A stretch of 64,000 nt of DNA from Cryptomeria japonica (lineage: Eukaryota > Streptophyta > Pinopsida > Cupressales > Cupressaceae), in NCBI RefSeq assembly GCF_030272615.1, contig NC_081412.1, positions 473,788,157 through 473,852,156 of the forward strand, read 5' to 3'. Within the stretch, counting starts at the first letter, position 1. Each line of letters begins with the position of its first letter. Under the pieces are notes generated by a model, which was not told the origin of the DNA, did no database searches, and saw nothing but the letters and a program-made list of their open reading frames with translations. Positions 1 to 10,841 of the stretch are shown piece by piece. The position numbers and the translations under genes are program-made.

Positions 1-1035
1 CATTCCTCTACTAAACCTTTGTAGCTAGTTGATACTGATCTATGTGGTCCTACTAGGACAAAATCTATTAATGGTGACAAATATTTCATGTTGTTTGTTG
101 ATAACTACACAAGAATGGTTTTGGTAACTTTTCTCAAACATAAGTCTGAAGCCTTTGAAAGATTCAAGATCTTTCGTAAATTGGTTGAGAAAGAATCAAA
201 TTTCAAACTTAAATATTTAAGATCATATAAAGGAGGAGAGTTTACTTCACAATAATTCATAGAGTATTGTGAAAATCATGGCATAAAAAGATAGTATGCT
301 GCAGCTAGAACACCCCAACAAAATGGGGTAGTTGAGCATAAAAACAAAACTGTCAAGGAAATGGTCAGAACTATGTTAGATGAGGCCAAGTTACCTAACA
401 AGTTCTTGAAAGAAGTTGTTCATATAGTAGTTTATATCCTAAATAGAGTACATAGTTTAGTGAAGTCTAACTTCACTCCATATGAACTATGGTATGGCCA
501 TTCTACAACTATTAAATATTTAAAAATCTTGGGTTGCAAATGTTTTATTAAAAGAGATGATGAAAATCTTGGCAGTTTTCAGTCTAAGTCAGATGAGGGT
601 ATTTTCTTAGGATACTCTACACATAGTAAAGCATATAAATGCTTCAATATAAGGCTGAATAAAATTATTGAGTCTATAAATGTCACATTTGATGAGAGGG
701 TGTTTTTAGATAATAATCATGTTCAGGATGTTGAAGAGGAGACTACTTTAATACTTGGCAAATCTTCTGAATCTGTTGGTGTGGAAAACAGTTGGCAAGA
801 GAATGTATCAAGTCCTAAAGTAACATCACCTCGATCTACACCCTCCAGGATTATTACTAAGAGGCATCCTAAAAATTTGATTATTGGGGATAAAGATGCT
901 GGAATTTTAACAAGAAGAAGAGTTAAACTTGATGAACACGCTCAAATTGCTGAACAATTATGTTTGGTGACTGAATTTGAGCCTAAGACTGTTAATTATG
1001 CTTTGAATGATGATTGCTGGTTGAAATCTATATAG
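1..1035 (+). pseudogene. Ty1/copia integrase domain, decayed
   Basis: This is the integrase part of a copia-type pol polyprotein, which inserts element cDNA into the host genome. The frame is open before the left edge, so the N-terminus lies outside the window. It reads VDTDLCGPTRTKS, then FVDNYTRM, then TPQQNGVVEHKN, the usual copia integrase landmarks. The glutamate of the DDE triad is present, but the second aspartate motif, normally SDNGGEF, reads SYKGGEF, so the enzyme should be inactive. TAA at 253-255 and TAG near 290 interrupt the frame; the open part runs from 361 to a TAG at 1033-1035. It continues into the reverse transcriptase region in the same orientation. Confidence 0.9.
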
Positions 1036-2123
1036 GAAAAAATCAGTCAAATTGAGAAAATAAAACTTGGGAGTTAGTTCCAAGACCTGATGCTAAAATT
1101 GTAATCAGTGGAAAATGGATTTTCAGAAACAAACTAGATGAATGCGGTAAAGTGGTATGGAATAAAGCACATTTTGTGTGCAAAGGGTATGCTCAACAAG
1201 AAGGTGTTGACTTTGGTGATACATTTGCACCGGTGGCTCACATTGAGTCAATTAGAATATTTTTAGCATATTCTTGTTTTAAAAATTTCAAGGTGTACCA
1301 AATGGATGTTAAAACTGCTTTCTTGAATGGATTTCTGGAAGAAGAGGTTTATATGGAACAACCTGAAGGATTTGTTATTTTAGATAAACTTGATCATGTC
1401 TACAAGTTAAAAAAGGCTCTTTATGGCCTTAAACAAGCTCCTAGAGCTTGGTATTCTAGGTTGAATTCACATTTGATAGAAAATGGTTTAATCAGAGGTA
1501 GTGTAGACAGCAATCTTTATATCAAGAGAGAAGGTAATGATATTCTTGTTGTAGAAGTCTACATTGATGACATCATTTTTGATAGTAATGATGATGCACT
1601 ATCTAGAAATTTTTCAAAAATAATGGCTTCTTTATTTGAAATGTTAATGTTAGGAGAACTATCTTTTTTTCTTGGACTGCAAGTTATTCAACTTGAAAAT
1701 GGTATTTTTATTTTACAAACAAAATATGCCAAAGGTATGCTAAAGTGGTTTCAAATGGATGAATGCAATGCAATACGCCCCTATGGTCATTGGCCGTAAA
1801 TTATGTAAAATGGATGAAACTCTTGTTGTTGATCAAATTTTGTATAGGTCAATGATAGGCAGTTTACTATACTTAACTGCATCTAGGCCTGATTTGATGC
1901 AGGCAGTGTGTATGGTTTCTAGGTTTCAGTCTGCTCCTAAACAATCTCATTTTACAATTGTTCAAAGAATACAAAAATACATTCAGGGTACTCTCGATTT
2001 TGGTCTTTGGTATCCTAGAAATGACAATTTTACTCTGCTAGCCTACATTGACGCTGATTGGGATGGGTGTGTAGATGACAGAAAAAGCACCAGTGGTGCG
2101 GCATTTTTCTTGGTGATAGACTT
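1036..2123 (+). pseudogene. Ty1/copia reverse transcriptase, decayed
   Basis: This is the copia reverse transcriptase that copies element RNA into cDNA. Conserved blocks run in order: [46 protein letters not shown], the catalytic YIDDIIF and LSFFLGLQV. The active-site aspartates are retained. The reading changes frame near 1060-1150 and again near 1780, where one frame ends and the next carries SMIGSLLYLTASRPD. The gene is therefore a pseudogene with at least two frameshifts. It lies between the integrase and RNase H parts of the same element. Confidence 0.9.
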
Positions 2124-2486
2124 GTGGCATGGCACATTAAGAAAAAAGATTGTATCTCACTTTCCACAGTAGAAGCAGAATATGTTGCTGCTACATCTTT
2201 TTGTACTCAGTTATTATGGATGGCTCAAACTCTCTTGGATATGGGTATTATTGTTGACAAACCTCTTACTATTTTTTGTGACAATACTAGTGCTATCATT
2301 CTCTCTAAAAATATTGTAATGCATTCCAGAATGAAACATATTGCAACTCAGTTACTCTTTCTTCATAAAAAAGTTTTGGCTAATGAAGTTATATTGCAAT
2401 ATGTTCCTACTCAAGCACAGGTTGTGGACATTTTTACCAAGCCCGTAGCTACATATGCATTTGAAAGACTTCGATTAATAATGTGA
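2124..2486 (+). pseudogene. Ty1/copia RNase H C-terminal part
   Basis: This is the RNase H-like end of the copia polyprotein. It reads STVEAEYVAA, then FCDNTSAI, then HSRMKHIA and finally VVDIFTKP, the standard block order. It sits in a different frame from the segment just upstream, where ADWDGCVDDRKSTSG is found, so there is a frameshift near 2110-2130. The frame ends at TGA 2484-2486, close to the expected end of a copia pol, and is followed by non-coding DNA and a polypurine tract. Confidence 0.88.
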
Positions 2487-2614
2487 GTTATTTCTCAGTC
2501 TACTCTTGATTAATGCATTGTTTCTTGGTTGAGGGGGAGCTTTGCTCTCCATCAGTAGATTTGTTTTTTACATCTACCTATTCATCATTTTATGCATCCT
2601 TTGTCCTTGAAGAC

Positions 2615-2628
2615 AAAAAATGGGGAGA
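2615..2628 (+). other. polypurine tract of the copia element
   Basis: AAAAAATGGGGAGA lies directly before a TG that should start the 3' LTR. In copia elements this tract primes second-strand DNA synthesis. A second purine run, GAGGGGGAG near 2532, is an alternative. The 2487-2614 stretch otherwise shows no coding signal. Confidence 0.6.
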
Positions 2629-2694
2629 TGTTTCAGATTTCATATAGGTTATGTTTACAAGGTTACGGGTGTTACATGGATTCTTGGCAAGCTA
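2629..2694 (+). repeat. left piece of copia 3' LTR, cut by CACTA insertion
   Basis: The stretch begins with TG after the polypurine tract. It carries GGTTATGTTTACAAGGTTAC followed by a GTGTTACATGGA motif. The same words reappear just right of the CACTA element at 29773-29830, which suggests one LTR was split. Its last three bases, CTA, are the putative left target duplication. The 5' LTR is outside the window, so identity cannot be tested here. Confidence 0.55.
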
Positions 2695-2725
2695 CACTAA
2701 TACATTTGGGGTTAAATTTCGACGG
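2695..2725 (+). repeat. CACTA left terminal inverted repeat
   Basis: The sequence starts CACTAATACATTTGGGG and is followed by TCGACGG and TCCGACGG words, the kind of subterminal motif bound by CACTA accessory proteins. It pairs imperfectly with 29739-29769. Confidence 0.75.
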
Positions 2726-2763
2726 AGGTTTCCGACGGACAAGGAGCATTGTGTGAAAATTTG

Positions 2764-2833
2764 ATTTTTTTTTTTTTAAAATGCCCGTGTTCGTTGGAAT
2801 TCCGACGACCTCGGGCATTTTATTTAAAAAAAA
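2764..2833 (+). repeat. CACTA left subterminal hairpin
   Basis: AAAATGCCCG at 2778-2787 is complementary to CGGGCATTTT at 2812-2821. A T-run and an A-run outside these arms extend the stem. The loop holds TTGGAATTCCGACGA, which is also found in the right subterminal hairpin. Confidence 0.65.
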
Positions 2834-3109
2834 AACACAACGCATTTTCATTTTGAAAGCACAAGCGGTGACCGTCCTGCCTCCCTGCCCCCCCCCCGCT
2901 AGAGTGATCTCTGCACAAGCAAGGTAAGGTTTTTTTTTAATTAATCCATTTTGTGCATTCTTGCGATCTTAAAATTCCATGAAATGACATCTCTTTGAGG
3001 TATTCTATCATACAGTTCACATGCTATGTGTATGCTACCCCTTTTTGCGATTTTTGTTATTCGATAAAAAAAACCGCTCTGAGAATTTGGAAGACATTAA
3101 TGAACTAAC

Positions 3110-3370
3110 TCAAATGAACGGAATGGGGATTGCATTGAACCACATAAGACCCGACTTCCTCCCATACCCACTATGGATTCTCTTATTAGTGGGGGCCCTA
3201 CGTCTTGAATCTTGTTGGACAAGAACTGATATGTATTCCAATGCTCTCTTGATTATGCTTTGATGGATGTCCATACCTTGTTCGAAAGCTCCTATTTTGG
3301 CACACGCAGGGAGGATGGTGGAAAATGTTGCATTGAGATAAACATAACTGTATTTCATTGAGATGAACAT
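3110..3370 (-). pseudogene. pentatricopeptide repeat (PPR) gene fragment
   Basis: The antisense translation contains FSTILPACAKIGAFEQG followed by MDIHQSIIKRALEY. This is typical of one helical repeat of the large plant PPR family, organellar RNA-binding proteins. Only about one 35-residue repeat is recognisable, and the sequence on both sides is unrelated to PPR. There is no targeting peptide or full array, so it is a captured piece rather than a gene. It lies near the CACTA left end, as expected for gene-fragment capture. The assignment rests on the repeat signature alone. Confidence 0.6.
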
Positions 3371-3861
3371 GACTGTATTTCCCTTTATATTGATCTAGGG
3401 CTACTCATTAATGTATCTATGGATTTCCCTTATTCACTATGTTGTGACAGTCATTTGTAGATTTGGGACTATCATCTTTCATAATTTGATGTCTTTAAGA
3501 TGTGGGTACATTGCTTGACAAGAAAAGCTCAAGCATTTGTGACGTTCAAAGAGTTTAAACCCCTTGTTGAATGGTCATCTAGTTGTTCTCTAAATGCAAA
3601 ATGCTCAAGTAAATGAGAAATTCACTCAAAATGGTTTATCCACAACTAAAAGAAAACAACTAACCACTACATATATCATCAACAAAACAGTGTTGTATAC
3701 AGACCTAATCATGCCTTCATGGATATGTAGATCAAGTTCCTACATTTTGGAAAAAAGCAATTCACACAATAATATATTTGTTGAACACACCCACCACAAA
3801 GATTTGGTTATGCAATAATATATTTGTTGTTAACTTTATCATGGAGGATTAGGTTATGCTT
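3371..3861. other. CACTA interior, no recognised gene
   Basis: Ordinary AT-rich sequence with only short chance ORFs and no repeats or domains that I can recognise. Confidence 0.5.
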
Positions 3862-3866
3862 GTTAC
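3862..3866. other. left target-site duplication GTTAC
   Basis: GTTAC lies directly before the TG of the left LTR and is repeated exactly at 14587-14591 after the CA of the right LTR. Five bases is the normal length for LTR retrotransposon insertion. Confidence 0.9.
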
Positions 3867-3887
3867 TGTAGACACCTAAAATTGTCC

Positions 3888-4135
3888 AGTCTAATTAAAT
3901 AAATATTTTATTTATCTAATTATCTAAGCTTAATTCTTCTATTAATTAAATAAATCTTTATTTATTTAATTAATTCATTTATCCTCTTCTAGCCTTATTT
4001 CTCATTTAAATAAATACATTTATTTATTTAAATTATCATTTTCCTAAATTAAATAAATATCTTATTTATTTAATTATCCCACTTCTTCTATTAATTAAAT
4101 AAATCTTTATTTATTTAATTAATTCATTAACCTTT
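3888..4135. repeat. clustered AT palindromes in LTR U3
   Basis: Several copies of a TTAAATAAAT - spacer - ATTTATTTAA palindrome follow each other, separated by short T/C-rich spacers. Each could fold as a small hairpin. The same block occurs in the right LTR at 13804-14050. Confidence 0.75.
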
Positions 4136-4282
4136 TCTACCCGTGACACATGTCATTCATCTCTTAATTCATACACTACCTACCCCTTTCATTATTTTAT
4201 TATTTCTTTTACCTACCCTCCAATCATAGCCGACCTCCATTTACACCTCTCAATCTTATCCCTCCATTTCATATAGTGTCTT

Positions 4283-4291
4283 CTATATAAG
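4283..4291 (+). promoter_or_regulatory. TATA-like box of the LTR promoter
   Basis: CTATATAAGG lies in the middle of the LTR, downstream of the AT palindromes. The equivalent site in the 3' LTR is near 14199. It is the most likely core promoter, with transcription starting some 30 bases downstream. Confidence 0.55.
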
Positions 4292-4670
4292 GAGATGCTT
4301 CCTTCATTATCAAACCCTAATCATTCATGCTAATCAATCATCCTAATCATTCATGCTAATCATCTTTTATGCAATTGACTACACTACGATCCTACTTGCA
4401 ACCACATTTCGTTCTTTGTTGAGCTCTTGTGCATATAAAATCTGAGAGCAAATATATCAAGCAAGATCAATGGAGATAGGAAGAATGGAGATAAAAACCC
4501 TATTGGACATGTGATGGCATAATCTTTGTAATTTCATGTGATTTGCATTGTCTTAGGTAATCTTTATATGTTATGGTGGATCTTTGTTGATTGTTAGGCT
4601 AGGGTTTTGTGGTTGAATTCATTTAGCCTTTCAATATTGTTATTATTGTTATCCATTTTCACCATATACA

Positions 4671-4692
4671 TTTTGGCACGCCCTGTGGGACA
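4671..4692 (+). other. primer-binding site region
   Basis: TTTTGGCACGCCCTGTGGGA begins immediately after the LTR. A TGG three to four bases past the LTR end is the normal start of a tRNA primer-binding site. I cannot name the tRNA with confidence. Confidence 0.55.
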
Positions 4693-7190
4693 TGGATTTT
4701 TCTTACATCTATGTTTTTTGCAGATTTTTCTAACCCTATATTGCTATTTTGTAAAACAATTTGGAGAATAACCTTGTGTAGCTAGGGTTTTGGACACAAA
4801 ATCAAGATCTTGGAGAGATTCGATCATATCTCACAAACGGATAGGAAATTTTGCATAAAATTTTTTTTGTAGGTTGAAGAAAGTATCAGAAGCTCTCAAT
4901 CCAAAATTTAGAATTTTTGAAGTACATTTTCATTTTCTATTAATTTTTTATGATTTTTCATAAAAAATTAATTTTCAGAGCAAATGAGAGAATTTTTTGG
5001 ATTTTCTTACATTTTTGGAAATCTCTCATAATTATTCATAGGATTTGTTCTTTGTGATTTTAATTTTGATGCAAAATATTTCCCTAAAAATTGGATCTTT
5101 AAAAATTAGGGTTTTTCTTTATTTTGATCAGATCTCACAAACAGCTTTGAATTTTGACATTAAATTTTTTTTGCAGGTCAAGAAAAGTATAAAAAAGATT
5201 CAGTAAAAATTTCAGATTTTTTGGATTGATTTTTCATTTTATATGAATTTGTTATGATTTTTCATAAAAAATTAATTTTGAGAGCAAATTAGCGAATGTT
5301 TCGGATTTTCTTAAATTTTTGGAAATCTCTCAGAATTGTACATAGGATATGTTCTTTATGATTTTAATTTTGATGCAAAATCATTCCTCAAAAATCAGAT
5401 CTTTGAAAATTAGGGTTTTGTATTATTTTACTCATATCTCACAAACTACTTGAATTTGTTGCAGAAATTTTTTTGTGTAGGTTTGGAATACCATCAAGAC
5501 TCTCCAGTAAAAATTTCAGATTTTTCGGATTGATTTTTCATTTTATATAAATTTTTTATGATTTTTCATAAAAAATTAATTTTTGGAGCAAATTAGCAAA
5601 TTTTTTGGATTTTCTTACATTTCTAGAAATCTCTTGAAATTTTACAGGTGGTCTTTTTATGATGAATCAGATCTTTGAATTGGTCAACAAAACGCATTGT
5701 TGAAGGCCCCTATTTCACAAAGTCTTTTGGATCTAAAATTTACCTAACTTGTGTGCTTGCAGGAAGGGGTGATTATTTCAAACAATCCAAACTACTAATA
5801 AATATTTGTTGCAAGTCCTTGGCAAGGGTTTTTGGATTTTTATTGTGTGCCTTGTTTTCATAGACTAGCAAACACTTCAATTGGTGCACTAAAATTGAAT
5901 CATTGTCTTTTGTGTCTTGAGCAATAGGCTCTTTTTGTTTAATCTTTAAAGGGCCTCTCTTCCCATGTGGTCATTAGGACTACTAGTGAGAAGAGAATGA
6001 CCCAAGTGGTAGCAAAAGAAAAGCCATCTTCTTCCAAACCACTATAAACAACTGTATTCATGGTGAAAGCTATGGATAACGTGTGCTGATTAGTTCATAC
6101 CGACACTATGTCTCTCCATAAACCCGTTTGATCAAATTTATTTGATCATTTATTTACAGAGCTGAAAGTGCCACATGTATTGCCACACGAGCGGATGCCC
6201 GTACTAGCACCTTTTTGTTTTAGAAGCCCAAATCCTTCTAGTTGTTGGGGTAGGAGGTCGGACCTCTGGTAGCGACCCACACACATACAGTTCTTAGTAG
6301 AGATACAAAGTTCGCCATGGGGAGTTTTCGTGGGGACTGATGCTTGGCTGACCTGAGAAGTGAGTGCCGAGGGTGGAGCCAGTGAGGTCAAGCATCTAAG
6401 TATCCACTCTGAATAGCGTAGCCTCGGGGGTAAAACCTCATGTGGGATCAACAACTATTGTCTTGGCCAGCCATAAGAATTGTGCTTGACTTATTTTAAA
6501 CATTCAAAACATTCAAGACCAAACAGCAAAACATTGTGTCTTTTGTGTCTTCAAGTGTATGCAAAACATTTTTACATCAAACAACACACTTTTCTTGGAG
6601 TCATTTTGAGTCTAAACACTTGCAAACATTGAGTCCTCATCAACATTGTGTCCTCTTGTCACGAAAAACAGTCAAACATTCAGATTTGGTCACAACTTCA
6701 CAAATTGGAAAAATTTTATAGTCCAGCAAACAAGAGCAATCAGTTTCGAAATTCTTGAGCTTCCTAGGTTGTTTCTCCAGGTTTTCATCTAGCATTCAAC
6801 TTGTCTTTGGGTCTCACAAAATCCATCATTGCTTTACACCTTACATTACATTCACATTTGTCTAAACTTGAGTCAAAAGGTCACTTGCTTGTCCTCATCA
6901 TACTTTGTCAACACACTACATACAACAACACTTTGCTAAGTGGTCCCTCATCAAGGTTTCTTACCTTTGGGTCTCATTTGGTTTTACTTAGAGTCAAGGT
7001 CAACTTACCTCATCACGAGAAACTATCCTCTCTTTGGAAGTCACACCTACTCTACTACATACATACTTTGTCTTACACTTTGGACATTGCAAGTACACCT
7101 CAGATTCATTTACATTCCATCCAACTCTTGGTCTTCCATACTCTTTCCATTTTTCATCTAGTCTCACACATCTTGGTCAATACCTAGTTC
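4693..7190. other. long untranslated leader of the gypsy element
   Basis: About 2.5 kb between primer-binding site and gag. It holds three diverged tandem repeats (described separately) and then T/C-rich sequence with many short ORFs but no recognised domain. Upstream short ORFs would normally hinder translation of gag from the full leader, so splicing or internal initiation is possible but not shown. Confidence 0.6.
4790..5665 (+). repeat. three diverged tandem repeats of about 310 bp in the leader
   Basis: Each copy starts near CATATCTCACAAAC (4828, 5132 and 5434). It then passes through TTTTTTTGTAGGT-like and AAAATTTCAGATTTTT-like words, a CATAAAAAATTAATTTT word and a GGATTTTCTTACATTT-like word. 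The copies have drifted by substitutions and small indels. Confidence 0.75.
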
Positions 7191-8966
7191 ATGGTTGAAA
7201 CCCGTCTTCAAAAATCTAGGAGAGAAACTAAAGAGGCTCAAGAGTCCGCAAACATGAGTTCTTATGAGTATGACAATGATATCTTTTTCAATTCTGATCA
7301 TACTACATTACCTGACATGGATGTCTATAGAAACATTCCAAATGTTGAGAACATGGACACTATAAACAACAATGCTACACACAATGACAATGTGGACAAC
7401 TTTTCAGTACATTCAGTAGATGTGGAAGAATCCATTATGAACCCCCATCTCAATCGATTGGTTGAGGAAATAATGAGGAGGGATAGAAAATACTTCTTAC
7501 AAATGATGGCACAAAGTGGATCCAAGATACCTCATGATTTTGACATGTCTCAAATAATGGAACATAGACCTTTGCAACAACCTCACTCCAATATGGATCA
7601 AAGGAGACCTAATAGTGGAGGAAATAGAGGACCACATATGGTACTTGAATCACCAACAGCTTTGCTTCAAAAACCAGAGGTCCCACATACACATGGTCAA
7701 ACATATGATACTTACCTTCGTAGACCATTATGGAAGTCTTATGCAGACAAATATGCTCAATCACATACTAATGGTAAGGATCAACCACCAAAACAATTGG
7801 ATGTTCAAAGGCATGCTCAAAATTTGGACATAAGGAAACCTCATGTCAAATTTGGGGGCAACACAATAGAAGATGACATGCCTGTAGAATATGGTATACA
7901 TGCGCAAAATAGATATGGGGTTCCTCAACATGAATCTATACCAAGTGGTCCATATACACAGCATCATTACAGACCTCCTCCATATGAACATGTGTATGAT
8001 CAATATCATCCATATATGCAACATGCTCCTCCTCTAATTGGTGCCTCAAGCATGGGGTATGGTCCAAGAAGTCGATCTCCACCTAAGAGCAATTTGGACC
8101 AACAAATCAGGGACTTACAAAAGAAAATGGAGGACATAAATACATCGAAGCCAACATACACAATGAGAGACATATGTCCTTATCCATTTGACAAGAGCAT
8201 TCCAATGCCCCCTTTTCCTACACACTTTGTGACGCCTAAATTTGATAAGTATAGAGGAAAAGGGGATCCTAAGGCACACTTAAGACAATTTTTCACATCT
8301 TGCATTGAGGTAGCAGCAGAAGAGACATATTTGATGAGATTATTCCCACAAAGCTTAGGTGATCAAGCTATGGAATGGTTCTCCCAACTTCCACCTGGAA
8401 TTAACTCATGTGGTGACTTAGCAGAGGCATTTATTCAACATTTCTCCTACAACATAGAAACAAACATATCAGTCACTACTTTGTGCAACACCAAGCAAAA
8501 AGAGGGAGAATCTTTTGCATCATTTTTACAAAGATGGAGAAATCTAGCCAGCAGATGCTCTTGTGAAATTCCACAAAAACAAATGGTAGAAATGTTCACA
8601 CAAAATGTTAACAAAGAGATTGGTTATGACTTAAGGAAAGCTTGTTTGTCCACCTTCAAGGATGCCATTGAAAAAGGCTTAGCGACAGAAAAGGTCCTAA
8701 TTGAACAAGGAGTCATTAAGATATTCAAGGAAAACAAAGATGACTTTAAAGGAAAAGACAAGCCAAGATTTTGGAATAAAAACAAGAACACAATCAATGA
8801 TGGTGTTGTTGATGCCAACACAGTGCGACCCAAAGTCATCTTTTTTGGATCAAGTTCTACAAACAATCAGGTGAATACTCAAACAACTTCCAGATCACGA
8901 AGGAAGTATACCCCATTAGGAGAACCACTTGAGTCAGTTTTCAAGAAGTTAGGGCAAACAAGGTGA
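7191..8966 (+). CDS. gag: gag polyprotein, Ty3/gypsy, intact
   Basis: A 591-residue open frame with no stops. Gag forms the virus-like particle that packages element RNA. The N-terminal half is polar and low-complexity, rich in Asn, His, Gln and Pro. A Retrotrans_gag-type domain occupies about residues 345-480, with FDKYRGKGDPKAHLRQFF, then AMEWFSQLPPG, SFASFLQRWRNLASRC and MFTQNVNKEIGYDLR. The ATG at 7191 is the first in a long open stretch and follows the leader. It ends at TGA 8964-8966, and the next frame overlaps it in the -1 phase. It is the only intact long frame in this element, which suggests that selection kept gag alone. Confidence 0.9.
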   Translation: MVETRLQKSRRETKEAQESANMSSYEYDNDIFFNSDHTTLPDMDVYRNIPNVENMDTINNNATHNDNVDNFSVHSVDVEESIMNPHLNRLVEEIMRRDRKYFLQMMAQSGSKIPHDFDMSQIMEHRPLQQPHSNMDQRRPNSGGNRGPHMVLESPTALLQKPEVPHTHGQTYDTYLRRPLWKSYADKYAQSHTNGKDQPPKQLDVQRHAQNLDIRKPHVKFGGNTIEDDMPVEYGIHAQNRYGVPQHESIPSGPYTQHHYRPPPYEHVYDQYHPYMQHAPPLIGASSMGYGPRSRSPPKSNLDQQIRDLQKKMEDINTSKPTYTMRDICPYPFDKSIPMPPFPTHFVTPKFDKYRGKGDPKAHLRQFFTSCIEVAAEETYLMRLFPQSLGDQAMEWFSQLPPGINSCGDLAEAFIQHFSYNIETNISVTTLCNTKQKEGESFASFLQRWRNLASRCSCEIPQKQMVEMFTQNVNKEIGYDLRKACLSTFKDAIEKGLATEKVLIEQGVIKIFKENKDDFKGKDKPRFWNKNKNTINDGVVDANTVRPKVIFFGSSSTNNQVNTQTTSRSRRKYTPLGEPLESVFKKLGQTR

Positions 8967-10111
8967 TCACAATTCTAGATTTCCCGCCATATGAACCAAA
9001 GGTCAAACCAAATTGGTGGAATGATGATGAGTATTGTGAATTTCATAAGAGCAAGGGTCATAAGATAGGAAATTGTCATCGACTGAAGAACAACATATAA
9101 GATCTCATTGATAGAGGTGATATTGAGATTGAGGGACATTCATCCAATCAAGAACATGAAATATTTAAGGAACCATTCCCAAACCATGACAAGGGAAAAG
9201 CTAAAGCCACAGATGATCAAACCAACTATACCAGAGCATCCTATAACTATGATTCATCTATCAATCACATCGCGATGGACAATTATGTCTCTACCATTAT
9301 CATCAAGGACAAAACATCTGAGAATTCTACCCAAAGACCCAAGATTGTCCTAAAAGGCGTTGGATCTTCTTCCAAACCTACCTCTGAATGTCATGTTACA
9401 ACCCGCTGAGGTAAAATAACTTTGCAAGGTGCTCCAACTAAAAACACCACTTCTTCATCAACCGAACCTGAGTATGACCTTGTAGAATAGTTAGGGAAGA
9501 CACCCGCGCTCATTTCAATCCTTGAGCTATTACGCATATCTCCCGCACATAAAGCCATTCTTGACAAAATCTTGAGAGATACTGCTATTCCTACTGATCT
9601 AAACGTGGACCAGTTTCAAGCCATGGTGGGATACCTTTCCGTTCCACATTCACTTACATTCACAGAAGCCAATGACGCCTCCGTAAGTCAGCCACATAAT
9701 GCACCACTACACGTTGAAGCCTTCATACACAAACATCGAATAAAAAGAGTCCTGATAGATGGAGGAGAAGGTCTAAACATTTGCACATTGAGCACTATTA
9801 AACAATTGGGATATTCTAAAAAGGCTATGAATTCTTCAAACAAAATTACCATCAAGGCATATGATGATGAAGAGCACTCATCCAAGGGCATAATCACTTT
9901 ACCTCTTACAGTTGGGCCCGTTACAAAGGATGTGGTTTTTCAGGTCCTTGATCTAGATCTCACATACAACATACTTTTGGGACGTCCTTGGATTCATGAG
10001 ATGAGCTTAGTACCATCTACATATCATCGATGCATCAAGTTTCCACACAATGGAGTTGAAGTAACCGTCAAAGCAGATCCAAATCCATTCATATATTGCA
10101 ACAATCTGTGA
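8933..10111 (+). pseudogene. gag C-terminus and aspartic protease, frame with stops
   Basis: This frame lies one base back from gag and overlaps its end. It starts with ANKVITILDFPPYEP and a zinc-knuckle-like C-x2-H-x4-H-x4-C (YCEFHKSKGHKIGNC). The retropepsin core follows: VLIDGGEGLNICTL near 9750, and YNILLGRPWIHEM near 9965. In-frame stops lie at 9098 (TAA), 9407 (TGA), 9488 (TAG) and 10109 (TGA). The stretch 9572-10111 is free of internal stops. The homologous - strand copy at 41701-42534 has an arginine codon where this one has TGA 10109. Whether the gag overlap is a programmed shift or a plain indel cannot be told. Confidence 0.8.
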
Positions 10112-10718
10112 CCTCGATCAGAAATAACAATACCAGTCAATCGAGAAGCTATTCCTTCTTCAACATATGTGGATCCTGAATCCTTAAAAGCTTCTACATC
10201 CAAACAAACAGAGCTAAAAGAAAAGTTCAAGATTAAAGACCTAGGATGTGGTGAGTATATATTTCATGTTGACCAACTCCCATTATCTCCTAAGGTATTC
10301 TGTCAACAGGAACAACCTACAAACAATTTGCAATGCCAAGGAATTGGGTGTGAACCACCTAGTGTTGTGGCTACTAAGTTTGAATGCAAATCTCCTCTAG
10401 TGGTGCAAGCATCTCTTGATATCAATAGTCCTAAGAGTGGTTCCAACAAAGAATCTATTGAGTCTATTGCCAACCCTCTTGATAACTCACATAGCCTTAC
10501 CATTTCATCCACTCATTCCATTTCCACTCCACTTCCAAACTTGGATCAACAAGAATCAGAAAAGCCCTTACTCATTGAGGATCACAAATCAAGCTTTGAA
10601 AAGAAAAATCTAAAAGTCAAAACTAAAGAAAATTCCTTCAGTCCAAATCAAAATCAAAATCTATTGGACTCTACAAAAATCAAAGTCAAGGATAAAAATC
10701 CTATGAAGCAAAAATCTA
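10112..10718 (+). pseudogene. post-protease linker of gypsy polyprotein
   Basis: Same frame as the protease after the TGA at 10109. It begins REAIPSSTYVDPESLKAST, which closely matches RESIPSSAYIDPKSLKPST in the - strand gypsy fragment at 41701-42114. The remainder is Ser/Pro/Lys-rich and shows no domain. The reverse transcriptase that should come next is missing. The reading frame stays open to 10789, but sequence from 10719 onward makes sense only in another frame. Confidence 0.65.
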
Positions 10719-10841
10719 TGGCTTGGTCCTTACATCATTACAGCAGCATATGGATCTGGTGCATATCAGCTCTCAACTATAGAAGGTGAACCTTTGGAGG
10801 ATCCTATCAACAGCATGCACCTTTGCAGGTTTTACACATAG
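10719..10841 (+). pseudogene. integrase C-terminal tail joined by internal deletion
   Basis: In this frame the sequence reads WLGPYIITAAYGSGAYQL followed by EPLEDPINSMHLCRFYT and a stop. This matches the end of plant Ty3/gypsy integrases (GP-x-x-V ... GAYQL ... PIN-x-x-HL-x-x-FY). The deletion junction between the protease linker and this tail lies a little before 10719. It marks the removal of reverse transcriptase, RNase H and the integrase core. Confidence 0.7.

Larger units (their letters stand above)
3867..4670 (+). repeat. 5' LTR of the non-autonomous gypsy element
   Basis: 804 bp, starting TGTAGACACCTAAAATTG and ending CACCATATACA. It matches 13783-14586 along its whole length. The first third is dominated by AT palindromes; a TATA-like box lies near 4283. 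Confidence 0.95.

Noticed and set aside
8930-8966. Programmed -1 frameshift site between gag and protease
   Set aside because: The 34-base overlap has no clear heptamer slippery site and the downstream frame is full of stops; a plain indel is as likely.
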